Program-made: the position numbers and the translations under genes
Shown: in pieces, positions 32,608-40,486 of the stretch
Position numbering within the stretch: position 1 is the first letter of the stretch
Layout of the letters: each line of letters opens with the position of its first letter
The notes under the pieces: generated by a model
Database searches by the model: none
What the model saw: only the letters and a program-made list of their open reading frames with translations
Told to the model about the DNA's origin: nothing
NCBI RefSeq assembly: GCF_012641365.1
Contig: NZ_JABAIM010000001.1
Span: forward strand, 682,001 to 746,000
Source of the DNA: Leeia aquatica
GTDB taxonomy: Bacteria; Pseudomonadota; Gammaproteobacteria; Burkholderiales; Leeiaceae
Reading direction: 5' to 3'
DNA length: 64,000 bases

Positions 32608-33954
32608 TCAGGGGGTGTCCAGCGCGGCGTCATCCTCACCCACCGCGGCGGGCGGAGGTTCAGGCGGCGTCAGCTCCGGCATCAGGTCGGCGCGTTGTGC
32701 GGCGGTGAGTGCGGGCAGGCCGAAGCGCTTGGCGCGGACTTCATCCGGATGCAGCACGCGGGCTTCCACATACTGGCGGTCGATCTCGGCCTGCTGCAGT
32801 GGGTCGACCGATTCGTCGCTCTCCCACACAAATTCCAGATCGGTATAGCCAAACTGGCTGACGATCACCCGGTCGATCAGTGATTTCACCCAGTGCTGCA
32901 AGGGGGCCAGCCCTTCGGCCAGCGCGGCCTGCTGGCCGGTCTGCGCGGTGGCACGGTTCATGTCACGCACAAAGGCCTGCGGACTGACCGAGAAGGCAAA
33001 GCAGATGATGCGGGCCAGCCACTCGTCCATCTCGTCTTTCAGCGCTTCCGCCTTGGTGTTGTACGGCTCCACCCCCTTGGGGACAAACTTGGCACCGCGA
33101 CGGGCGCTGCTGTTGCCGGACAGCACCGAGTTCCACCAGTCCTCGAACTGGCGGATCTGCTCCGGCTGCCAGCTCTCCGGTACCTGAAAGATCAGGTCGG
33201 GCGTGGCGCCTTCGCTGTAATAGGCGAGCTGGTGGGCCTGCCGGCGCAGCGCGATGTTGACGCTGACAATCACCTGCTCCACCGGGCTATAGCCATAGAC
33301 CTTGTGGGTGCGCGGATTACGCGGCAGGTAGAGCAGCTCATCGCGGCTGTAGTTCACCGCCGGCAGGCCCTTCAATACCTGCTGGTAAGCGGGATCGGGT
33401 GGCAAGGGGGTGCGACCGGAGAGGTCCAGCACCCGCTTGATGGTCGAGCCATCCACCGGCTCCAGCGCGTACAGGCCGCCGCCACGGGTGCGGCGGGGGT
33501 ACAGCGCCGGTGCGTCGATCACCAGCAGGTCTTCCAGTAACATCCGCAGCCAGGTGGACCAGTCGTGCTCACGGTCCGGGCTGTGGAAAAACGCCAGCAA
33601 GGCCTCGCAGCGGGCATCCGGCTTGGCCAGCCGGGCCTTGGGCCGGATGGTCCAGTGCAGCTTGGCCAGCTGGTCCTTGCGGGTTTCAATCACCAGCCGC
33701 ATCAGGTCGTAGCCATCGGCCAGCGCCCGCATCTGTGCAAAGCTCACCGGCTCTTCCGCCCGCGGCGTCTGCCGCAGGTTGTAACCGGTCGGGTAGTCCA
33801 TCTGCCGCCCGGCTACTTCCGGCGGGGCCTGCGGTGGAAAGGGCTGCATCGGCCCGAACCAGGCCGGGGTTTCGCCGGTTACGGCATAGCGCACCCCGGC
33901 CACCATCCGGGCCAGCAGGCCGGGCTCGATCGGGGTCAGTTTGGCGTCGCTCAT
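32608..33954 (-). CDS. Portal protein (HK97-like)
   Basis: This 448-residue protein of the phage portal family starts MSDAKLTPIEPG; an upstream TTG in frame is less likely. Visible marks are QMRALADGYDLMRLVIETRKDQLAKLHW, LEPVDGSTIKRVLD, YSRDELLYLPRNPRTHKVYGYSPVEQ, EWLARIICFAFSVSPQAF and a proline-rich acidic C-terminus. It forms the ring at the capsid vertex through which DNA is packaged. It starts 21 bases after the overlapping end of the terminase gene. Confidence 0.92.
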   Translation of the reverse strand: MSDAKLTPIEPGLLARMVAGVRYAVTGETPAWFGPMQPFPPQAPPEVAGRQMDYPTGYNLRQTPRAEEPVSFAQMRALADGYDLMRLVIETRKDQLAKLHWTIRPKARLAKPDARCEALLAFFHSPDREHDWSTWLRMLLEDLLVIDAPALYPRRTRGGGLYALEPVDGSTIKRVLDLSGRTPLPPDPAYQQVLKGLPAVNYSRDELLYLPRNPRTHKVYGYSPVEQVIVSVNIALRRQAHQLAYYSEGATPDLIFQVPESWQPEQIRQFEDWWNSVLSGNSSARRGAKFVPKGVEPYNTKAEALKDEMDEWLARIICFAFSVSPQAFVRDMNRATAQTGQQAALAEGLAPLQHWVKSLIDRVIVSQFGYTDLEFVWESDESVDPLQQAEIDRQYVEARVLHPDEVRAKRFGLPALTAAQRADLMPELTPPEPPPAAVGEDDAALDTP

Positions 33955-33974
33955 CGGAATCGGTCCTCTGCAAG

Positions 33975-35426
33975 TCAAGCGTTGATCGCCCCGCCACGTG
34001 GCAGGGCCGGATTCGGGTCAGTCGGTTCGCGGCGGGCGCGGTGGGCGTAGTGGTCGAGCAGGCCAAACGGGCTCTGGCTCAACTGCGCAAAGGCCAGCGA
34101 CAGCGCGTCCACCTGATCGTCGTGCCGGGCGTTGGGGAACAGCCGCAGCTCGGCCAGCAGCGCGTCGTTCCACGGTGCGCGCTGCAGCAGCACGTTGCCG
34201 ACGTTGAGCTGCGCCGCCAGTGGCTCGGCACGGGTCAGCTTGTCGCCCGTCACCGGCGAGGCACTGAGGCTGAAACCGGCCAGCTGGCGACTCAGGTAGG
34301 CCACCTGCGCCTTGCCCGCCTGACCGGGATCCTGCGGGATGGCGATACGGCAAGCCGGGCCATCCCGCTGGGCGGCATGGCGAATGGCCGCTTCCACCTG
34401 GTCCGGCCCGCCTTGCAGGCGGATCAGGTCGCCCACCAGCCAGCGACCATCTGGCAATGCCCCCAGCTTGGCTCCCACCGTCCAGTCGCCACCTTGTGCG
34501 GTGGCGGCCAGATCCCAGGCGCGCACCCAGCGCACCCCGGCGGGTACGGCGTCCAGCAGCGCCACCTGATCCGGCTTGAACAGCAGCCCGGCAGGCGGCG
34601 CAGGCTGTTGCTGGTATTGTCCGGCAAAGGTATACGGTGCCGCCTGCGCCATGCGCTGCAAGGTGGCGACATCGTGCCGCTCTGGCCAGAGCGCGTGACC
34701 GTCGTCTTGCAAGGCGGGCAGGCACAGGTGCTCCCAAGCTTCGCCATTGCCACCGTCCAGCAGCCAGCCGGAGAGGTCGTGCTCATGCAGGCGCTGCATG
34801 ATGAGGATGACCGGGGTATCCGGACGGTTCTTGCGGCTCTCCAGCGTATTCTGGAACCAGTCGATCACGCCTTGCCGGGTGGTGTCGGAGCGGGCTTCAT
34901 CCGGCTTGTGCGGGTCGTCGATCAGGATGGCCCCGCCAAAGCCGGGCCGCTGCTTGCCGGCACCAAAGCCGGTAATGGTGCCACCTGCCCCGGTGGCGTA
35001 CATCACGCCGCCCGCGGTGGTGCTCCAGTGTGAACGTGCGCTGCGTGCCAGCCGGGTGTGCGGCGCAATCGCCCGGTAGGCCTCGTGCTGCATCAGGCTG
35101 CGGATCGCTGCGCTGTTATGGCTGGCCAGCGCAGCGGCGTAGCTGACGTGGATGAACTCGGCGTCCGGCACTTGCGCCAGCGCCCAGGCGACAAAATTGA
35201 CCACCGCCAGCTCGGTTTTCGAGTAACGCGGCGGGATGTTGATGATCAGGCGGCGACATTCGCCGCGAAACACCCGCATCAGCGCGTCACAGATCAAGCG
35301 GTGATGCGGTGCGCGCTGCCACAGGTAGCCGCGCCGCTGCAGGAACAGCCAGCGCGAGAAGAAATAGAGGTCCTGCCGCGCCCACTGTGCGGCCACAGCG
35401 TAGTGCTGGGGAGAGAAAGGCTGCAT
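33975..35426 (-). CDS. Terminase large subunit
   Basis: This 483-residue DNA-packaging motor carries an ATPase and a nuclease. The Walker A variant PPRYSKTE is at 65-72 and Walker B AILIDD at 166-171. The RNase H-like nuclease supplies Asp305 (RAWDLAAT), Asp366 (IPQDPGQAG) and Asp436/440 (HDDQVDA). All catalytic residues are present, so the enzyme looks functional. Its end overlaps the portal upstream region. It lies 75 bases after the small subunit; this is the one sizeable gap of the operon without a terminator-like hairpin. Confidence 0.95.
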   Translation of the reverse strand: MQPFSPQHYAVAAQWARQDLYFFSRWLFLQRRGYLWQRAPHHRLICDALMRVFRGECRRLIINIPPRYSKTELAVVNFVAWALAQVPDAEFIHVSYAAALASHNSAAIRSLMQHEAYRAIAPHTRLARSARSHWSTTAGGVMYATGAGGTITGFGAGKQRPGFGGAILIDDPHKPDEARSDTTRQGVIDWFQNTLESRKNRPDTPVILIMQRLHEHDLSGWLLDGGNGEAWEHLCLPALQDDGHALWPERHDVATLQRMAQAAPYTFAGQYQQQPAPPAGLLFKPDQVALLDAVPAGVRWVRAWDLAATAQGGDWTVGAKLGALPDGRWLVGDLIRLQGGPDQVEAAIRHAAQRDGPACRIAIPQDPGQAGKAQVAYLSRQLAGFSLSASPVTGDKLTRAEPLAAQLNVGNVLLQRAPWNDALLAELRLFPNARHDDQVDALSLAFAQLSQSPFGLLDHYAHRARREPTDPNPALPRGGAINA

Positions 35427-35501
35427 GGACCAGACCTGTACCGTCGCCTGTCAGGCGGGAATGAAAGGTGCGCCCTCCCCGCGCGGTGTCGGGTACGGCG
35501 G

Positions 35502-35909
35502 CTAGACCTGCTCGGCGAGTTCGCGCCGCAGGGTGTCCAGCTGCTGTTCATCCAGCAGTGGCCAGCTGGGGGTGGCTGGCTCGCCGTCACTCGGCAAGGG
35601 CTGCGCCAGTTGCGCTGCGCGCCACTTGCGTACTTCCACCCGCAGCTTGGCGGCTGCCACACCGGCGTTATCCAGCCCTTGGGCGGCGTCGGCAATCTCC
35701 ACCATGTCTTCTGCCAGTGCGTCGAGCTGCACACTACGGGCCAGCTGGTACTGCTGGCGAAACTCGGCTTCGCTTTGCAGCCAGCCCAGCACCACGGCCA
35801 GCGCGGGCAAGCCACGCTTGCGGCACACCCGTGCCAGCGGCAAACCCTCGGCCAGCCCGGCACACACCCGCGCCGCCAGGGCCGGGTCATAGGGATGCGC
35901 GACGGTCAT
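35502..35909 (-). CDS. Terminase small subunit
   Basis: This 135-residue protein of the Sf6-type small terminase group has an N-terminal helix-turn-helix (ARVCAGLAEGLPLARVCRKRGLPALAVVLGWL), then the oligomerisation helices with SEAEFRQQYQLARSVQLDALAEDMVEIADAA and KLRVEVRKW. It recognises the packaging site on DNA. It is the first gene of the late operon as seen in this window; behind it stand the RDD genes, not phage early genes. CTGGAGTCC precedes the start region. Confidence 0.88.
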   Translation of the reverse strand: MTVAHPYDPALAARVCAGLAEGLPLARVCRKRGLPALAVVLGWLQSEAEFRQQYQLARSVQLDALAEDMVEIADAAQGLDNAGVAAAKLRVEVRKWRAAQLAQPLPSDGEPATPSWPLLDEQQLDTLRRELAEQV

Positions 35910-35925
35910 GCATGGACTCCAGAAA

Positions 35926-35950
35926 ACAAAAAAGCCCGCACAAGGCGGGC
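35926..35950 (-). terminator. Terminator between the RDD gene and the phage operon
   Basis: On the minus strand GCCCGC-CTTGT-GCGGGC is followed by TTTTTTGTTTTC. It lies 75 bases past the RDD stop and 17 bases before the terminase small subunit start. An almost identical hairpin occurs at 36619-36641. Confidence 0.8.
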
Positions 35951-36025
35951 TTCAGATGCACTTATTGCAAGGATGACTGAATGATATCAAATGTTGCACA
36001 TAATGTCAAATGATATATATCAAAA
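35926..36025. repeat. Duplicated 3' flank of RDD gene, copy 1, with TGATATCA palindromes
   Basis: This stretch of about 100 bases repeats at 36619-36715: terminator, TTCAGATGCA, ATTGCAAGGAT, GAATGATATCAAA, ATGTCAA, ATATATATCAA. It contains the palindromes TGATATCA (35982-35989) and TGATATATATCA (36011-36022), which look like binding sites for a dimeric regulator. In both copies the repeat directly follows an RDD gene, so it belongs to a tandem duplication. Confidence 0.75.
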
Positions 36026-36547
36026 TCACACTTTCACCACACGGGTGCCGAACACGATGTCGTGAAAGCAACGACGGTCGGCAGCGAAGATGCGCAGGGC
36101 ATCAATCAGCGCGATGATGACGCCAGCAAAAGGGATCAGCCCCAGCAATGACATACTGGCTATCCGCAGCAAGCCGGTCTGGCCGCTGGCCTGCTGGCCA
36201 TCCAGCATCACGATCCGGATACCCACTGCACGCTTGCCGACACTTTGACCGCTGCTCGACAAGCCACGCCAGTTGATCAGCGTATAGAGCACGATGAAGA
36301 GCACAGATGTAAACAGCTGCTCAAGATAGGCACTGCCGAACAAAGGGGGCATTTCTCCCGCAGCATTGCGATTCATGAAGTGCCAGGCGGTCATCAGAAC
36401 AAAGGGCAATAGCCAGACCACGATGGAGTCCAGAAAAGAGGCTCCCAAGCGTTGCCAGCGGCTCGCATCCACCAGCTCTCCGTCAGCGCCTTCCGGACGA
36501 TCTACGTTGGCCTTGGGGGCGGCATAGGGATTACTCTGATCACTCAT
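36026..36547 (-). CDS. RDD-family membrane protein
   Basis: This 173-residue protein starts MSDQSNPYAAPKANVDRPE. A Pro/Ala N-terminal tail of about 35 residues precedes an RDD domain with about four membrane segments. The Arg-Asp signature is seen as RLGASFLDSIVVW and the second part as GKRAVGIRIVMLDG. RDD proteins have been linked to ion transport and to other small envelope roles; the exact role is unknown. It is a tandem paralogue of the next gene, both ending in the same TRVVKV. Confidence 0.82.
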   Translation of the reverse strand: MSDQSNPYAAPKANVDRPEGADGELVDASRWQRLGASFLDSIVVWLLPFVLMTAWHFMNRNAAGEMPPLFGSAYLEQLFTSVLFIVLYTLINWRGLSSSGQSVGKRAVGIRIVMLDGQQASGQTGLLRIASMSLLGLIPFAGVIIALIDALRIFAADRRCFHDIVFGTRVVKV

Positions 36548-36618
36548 GCTTTCAACCTTGCTTGATGGAAAGCGAGCAGTGTAGCGAGCCCTTGCGTGCT
36601 GATCCAGCCCCCAAAACA

Positions 36619-36641
36619 CAAAAAGCCCGCACAAGGCGGGC
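36619..36641 (-). terminator. Terminator between the two RDD genes
   Basis: On the minus strand GCCCGC-CTTGT-GCGGGC is followed by TTTTTGTG. It has the same stem and loop as the terminator before the terminase gene. Confidence 0.8.
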
Positions 36642-36715
36642 TTCAGATGCAATGATTGCAAGGATAGATGAATGATATCAAAACCTGCGCAAAATGTCAA
36701 TGGATATATATCAAG
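36619..36715. repeat. Duplicated 3' flank of RDD gene, copy 2
   Basis: This is the partner of 35926-36025, with TGATATCA at 36673-36680 and GGATATATATCA at 36702-36713. It follows the second RDD gene in the same way as the first copy follows its RDD gene. Confidence 0.7.
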
Positions 36716-37258
36716 TCACACCTTGACCACACGGGTCTGGAACATGATGTCGTGCAGGCAGCGGTGGTCGCTATGAAAAATGCGCAGTGCATTGACCAGG
36801 GCAAAGATGTGGCCGACGAAGGGAATCTGGTTGATCAGACCGGGAATCATGAAGCGGAGCAGGCACCGCGCCAGACCGGCTTGCTGACCGTCTTCTGTTA
36901 CGATGCGGATACCCAGGATGCGCTTGGCCAACGTCTGGCCGGTGGCCATCAGGGGTATCACATTCAATACCGCAAAGCTGCCAAACATCACCGCGGTGAT
37001 GCCCACCAGCGCCCCCAGCGGCAAAGCATCTTCATCCTCGCCCAGCAGCGAAGCCAGCCAGGCATCTTCGCCATTGCCATAGTAGAACATCAGGGCAATG
37101 GCACCCGACAGTAGCAAAAGAAATATGCTGTCCAGGATATTGGCGCCCAGCCGGCTGAGGCGGCTCGCCATCTGCATGCCGTCGATCAGCGGCTCGTCCG
37201 GCCGGTCGACCTGGGCGGTTGGGGCGGCATAAGGGTTGTGCGGATCAGGTTCCATCAT
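36716..37258 (-). CDS. RDD-family membrane protein, tandem paralogue
   Basis: The 180-residue protein starts MMEPDPHNPYAAPTAQVDRPDE and has the same plan as its neighbour: a short proline-rich tail, RLGANILDSIFLLLL, four membrane segments, and AKRILGIRIVTEDGQQAG. Similarity to the gene at 36026 runs through the coding part and about 100 bases of 3' flank, so the pair arose by tandem duplication. Divergence between them is considerable, so the event is not recent. Confidence 0.82.
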   Translation of the reverse strand: MMEPDPHNPYAAPTAQVDRPDEPLIDGMQMASRLSRLGANILDSIFLLLLSGAIALMFYYGNGEDAWLASLLGEDEDALPLGALVGITAVMFGSFAVLNVIPLMATGQTLAKRILGIRIVTEDGQQAGLARCLLRFMIPGLINQIPFVGHIFALVNALRIFHSDHRCLHDIMFQTRVVKV

Positions 37259-37366
37259 GGGGTGCTGTGGCTCGCTTGGTGTAAAGACATCATCATATCA
37301 TCCTGCCTTTACGCACTGAACCCCGTACCCTGCTATGCTGAATCACTGCGCCAAGGAGAGACGATC

Positions 37367-38143
37367 ATGTTCAAGCGATTAAGTGGTTTCCTGCTGGCCT
37401 GTCTGGCCGTCATCACAGCACATGCGGTGCAAACCGAGACGGTGCTTTACCGTCAAGGTGATACCGTTCTGGAGGGCTATGTAGCGTGGCCGGACAAGGC
37501 CAACCGCAACAGCCCGGCGGTGATCATCGTGCATGACTGGACCGGGGTGGGCGACTATGTGAAAGGCCGCGCCCGCCAGCTGGCCGAGCTGGGCTATGTG
37601 GCCTTTGCGGCAGATATCTATGGCAAGGGCGTACGCCCGGCCAGCGGCCCGGATGCGCGGGCGGTGTCCAGCCAGTTTGGCGGCAACCGGCCGCTTTACC
37701 GTGCGCGGATGCAGGCAGCACTGGACTGGCTGCAGGCCCGCCCGGAAGTAGACCGCAGCCGGATCGCGGCTATGGGCTACTGCTTTGGTGGCATGGGTGC
37801 GCTGGAGCTGGCACGCAGCGGTGCACCGATTGTCGGCGCCATCACCTTTCACGGCAGTCTGAGCAGCCCGACACCGGAGGACGCCCGTAACATCAAGGGC
37901 AAGGTACTGGTGCTGCATGGCGCACTGGACCCGGCGGTGAACGCTGAGCAGGTGCGTGGCTTCCAGCAGGAAATGAATAACGCCGGGGTGGACTATCAAT
38001 TCATTGCCTACAGCGGCGCGGTGCATGCCTTCACCCTGCCCACCGCTGGCAACGACATCAGCAAGGGCTCGGCCTATAATGCCAATGCCGACCGGCGTTC
38101 ATTTGCGGCGATGCGCACCTTCTTGGATGAGGTGTTCCAGTAA
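37367..38143 (+). CDS. Secreted dienelactone hydrolase-family protein
   Basis: This 258-residue alpha/beta hydrolase has a signal peptide (MFKRLSGFLLACLAVITAHA). The dienelactone-hydrolase triad is visible: nucleophile Cys in GYCFGGMG, Asp in GALDPAV and His in GAVHAFT. IIVHDWTGVGDYVKGRARQLAELGYVAFAADIYG is characteristic. Family members hydrolyse cyclic esters, though periplasmic ones usually have unknown substrates. The start at 37367 has AAGGAG upstream; the longer frame is ignored. Confidence 0.87.
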   Translation: MFKRLSGFLLACLAVITAHAVQTETVLYRQGDTVLEGYVAWPDKANRNSPAVIIVHDWTGVGDYVKGRARQLAELGYVAFAADIYGKGVRPASGPDARAVSSQFGGNRPLYRARMQAALDWLQARPEVDRSRIAAMGYCFGGMGALELARSGAPIVGAITFHGSLSSPTPEDARNIKGKVLVLHGALDPAVNAEQVRGFQQEMNNAGVDYQFIAYSGAVHAFTLPTAGNDISKGSAYNANADRRSFAAMRTFLDEVFQ

Positions 38144-38174
38144 AGGGACATCTGCTCACTACCCTGATGAGACC

Positions 38175-38966
38175 ATGCCGACCCGTTTGATGCTTTGGCT
38201 GTCTGGCTTGTTGTATGGTTGCCTGGCCTGGCTGCCGGTGGGCGCACAGGCGCGGACCACTCTGCATCTGGCGACGGGGGAGCTACCGCCATACGCCACC
38301 GAATCCCGCCCGGATCAGGGCATTGTGCTGGCGCTGATCCGTCAGGCGTTCGATCAGGCGGGTTATGATGTGCAATACCACTTCATGCCATGGAGCCGCG
38401 CCCAGGTGGAAACCCGACTTGGTCGATGGGATGGGACGGCTTATTGGGGCAAGACGACAGATCGGGTGCGGGATTTCTGGCTGAGTGATAATGTGCTGAC
38501 CGAGCAGTGGGTCTTCCTGCACCGCAAGGACATGCCATTTGACTGGCACAGCGAGGCGGATCTGGCCCCTTATACCATCGCCGTGATACCGGACTACACC
38601 TACACCCCCGCCTTCCGCAAACTGCTGACGGAAGGCAAGCTGAAAGGCGACACCACCCCGGATGACCTCTCCGGCCTGCGCAAGCTGCTGTACAAACGGG
38701 TGGACCTGCTGCCGATTGAGCGCAATGTGGCCTGCTTTCTGCTGCACAAGCAGTTTTCCGCTGCACAGATCCAGCAACTGGCCGCGCACCCCAAGCGGAT
38801 GACCGATCAATTCACCACCCACCTGATGCTAAGCCGCCAGCGCCCGGCCAGCCCCGCCATTCTCAAGGCTTTCAACAAGGCACTGGCCGAACTCTATCGC
38901 AAGAAGGTACCGCAGCAGCTGCTGGCCAAACTCAACTGCGACCTGCGCTGGACCATCGCCCCCTGA
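38175..38966 (+). CDS. Periplasmic solute-binding protein, family 3-like
   Basis: This 263-residue exported protein has a signal peptide ending at GAQA. The mature start LHLATGELPPYATESRPDQGIVLALIRQAFDQAGYDVQY is typical of amino-acid-type binding proteins (SBP_bac_3). No ABC permease or ATPase genes lie nearby, so it is an orphan binding protein and may serve sensing or a remote transporter. It follows the hydrolase gene by 31 bases and may be co-transcribed. Confidence 0.8.
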   Translation: MPTRLMLWLSGLLYGCLAWLPVGAQARTTLHLATGELPPYATESRPDQGIVLALIRQAFDQAGYDVQYHFMPWSRAQVETRLGRWDGTAYWGKTTDRVRDFWLSDNVLTEQWVFLHRKDMPFDWHSEADLAPYTIAVIPDYTYTPAFRKLLTEGKLKGDTTPDDLSGLRKLLYKRVDLLPIERNVACFLLHKQFSAAQIQQLAAHPKRMTDQFTTHLMLSRQRPASPAILKAFNKALAELYRKKVPQQLLAKLNCDLRWTIAP

Positions 38967-38970
38967 TGCC

Positions 38971-39921
38971 TCACCCCACCCGTTGCAAGGTCAGGCTCAC
39001 TGGAAAGTGATCGCTGAAGCCGTTGAGGTCGCGCTTGCCGGGTTCCAGCCCGAAGCGGTGCGGCTGGCGGTTGCTTTGCGCCATCAGGCCTTGTCCTTCG
39101 ATGCGGCATGGCGTTTCCACCCGCCAGCCGCTTTGCCCATTCACCACGCCCTTGCTGACCAGCATTTGGTCCAGCATGCCCCAGCCATCGTAGTAATGGC
39201 TGCCCTGCCCTGTAGCCAGCAGCGGCCACATCAGGTTCAACCAATAGGGGTTGCGTCCGTTCAGCACGGTGTCGCGGTCGTTCACCGCCAGCGCGTACTC
39301 CTGCAGCGAGCGGTTGAAGGGTTCATCGTTGAAGTCCCCCATCGCCACCACCGCCACCTGCGGCCCCAATTCTTGCTGGATGCGCTGGTGCCAGTAGGCC
39401 AGTGTTTCGCCTGCCGTCATACGGTAGGGCTCGGATTCGTACTGCCCGCCCAGGCGGGACGGCCAGTGGTTGGCAATCAGCACCAGCGGCTGGCCCTCCA
39501 CCGTGAAATTCACTTGCAGCAGGTCGCGCGTAGCCTTGCGTTTCACCACCCAATGCTGGAAGGTGGCCCCAGCCTGCATGCGCTGCGCGTCGTAGAGGAA
39601 GGCGACATCAATGCCGCGTGCGTCGCTGCTGTCGGCATGCGCCACCTGGTACTGCCGCCCGCCGTCAGTAGCAATGCGCTGGCACAGTTTGCCCAGCACG
39701 GCGGCGCTCTCTACCTCGCACACACCCAGTGCGTCCGGCCCCTTGCCCTCATTGAGGCTGCGGATCACTTTGGAGAGTTGGCCCAGCTTGCTGGACAGCA
39801 CCGCGTCGTCCCAGCCCTGCAGGCTCTTGCCGATTACTTTCTGCAGCTTGTCGAGCCGGGGTGCTGTCTCCAGATCAAACAGGTTTTCCACATTCCAGAA
39901 TGCCAGAAATAATGGCTGCAT
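38971..39921 (-). CDS. Endonuclease/exonuclease/phosphatase-fold protein
   Basis: This 316-residue member of the EEP superfamily begins with LAFWNVENLFD. It continues with GVCEVES (metal-binding Glu), LIANHWPSRLGG, VAMGDFNDEPFNRSL (GDFN motif) and a final GFSDHFPVSLTL (SDH motif), so the active site is complete. There is no signal peptide. Substrate (DNA, nucleotide or phosphodiester) cannot be told. It converges on the solute-binding gene with only 4 bases between the stop codons. Confidence 0.88.
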   Translation of the reverse strand: MQPLFLAFWNVENLFDLETAPRLDKLQKVIGKSLQGWDDAVLSSKLGQLSKVIRSLNEGKGPDALGVCEVESAAVLGKLCQRIATDGGRQYQVAHADSSDARGIDVAFLYDAQRMQAGATFQHWVVKRKATRDLLQVNFTVEGQPLVLIANHWPSRLGGQYESEPYRMTAGETLAYWHQRIQQELGPQVAVVAMGDFNDEPFNRSLQEYALAVNDRDTVLNGRNPYWLNLMWPLLATGQGSHYYDGWGMLDQMLVSKGVVNGQSGWRVETPCRIEGQGLMAQSNRQPHRFGLEPGKRDLNGFSDHFPVSLTLQRVG

Positions 39922-40014
39922 GATGCGCTCCTTGGGACGTTGGCACTCACTGTTCAGGGGACGTGATGACCTGTTTGCCCTGCACGCCGAACCCTATTAT
40001 TGATCGTGCGAACC

Positions 40015-40476
40015 TCACTCCGCCATCGTCAGCACAAAGTGGCCCGCATCCGGCTGCCAGCTCAGGCTGCCGGATGACCGCTCCGCTGGCACGACAGGCC
40101 CTTGCAGCGGAATCAGCACGGTTTCACCGTCCACTCGGCTTTGCAGCGCGAAGGACAAACCTGTGGCATTGACTGCGCCAAGTTCACCTTCCAGTGACTG
40201 CTCCCCCGTCCCCGCCACCGGCCAGGGCAACGCTTGCCCGCTCTGCCATTCCAGTACCTGTGGCGACGCCGCATGCTCACCTGATGTCGTCGCGTACAGG
40301 GTGTAGTCTTCCGACCAGTTTACGGTGTTCTGCGCCTGCGGGCTGAAGGTCAACCACGCCACCGAGGCGCCAGCACTACCATTCACTATCTTGGTGATCA
40401 CCACATGCTCACCTGCCGACAGCAGCGTACCCAGATCGGCGGCAGAGAAATCAATATTCAACGTGTAGCTAGGCAT
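40015..40476 (-). CDS. Paralogue family member 1 (unrecognised beta-rich protein, short)
   Basis: This 153-residue protein starts MPSYTLNIDFSAADLGTLLSAG, nearly identical at its N-terminus to the protein at 42086-42718 and related to the one at 40487-41122. The shared core of about 75 residues (VVITKIVNGSAG.., VAWLTFSP, VNWSEDYTLYATT) is beta-strand-like and Ser/Thr-rich. The C-terminal half is shorter and differs. No signal peptide or known family was recognised. The gene is the last of a minus-strand row of small genes behind a LuxR-type regulator. Confidence 0.65.
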   Translation of the reverse strand: MPSYTLNIDFSAADLGTLLSAGEHVVITKIVNGSAGASVAWLTFSPQAQNTVNWSEDYTLYATTSGEHAASPQVLEWQSGQALPWPVAGTGEQSLEGELGAVNATGLSFALQSRVDGETVLIPLQGPVVPAERSSGSLSWQPDAGHFVLTMAE

Positions 40477-40486
40477 GCTGGGTTCC

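Noticed and set aside
33510-35033. 507-codon frame on the plus strand opposite portal and terminase
   Set aside because: Antisense shadow of genes with intact catalytic motifs; no ribosome site.
35926-36715. The duplicated 100-base flanks read as attL and attR of the prophage
   Set aside because: Both copies lie on the same side of the phage block and each follows an RDD gene, so tandem gene duplication explains them better; no matching repeat was seen near 13.4 kb.
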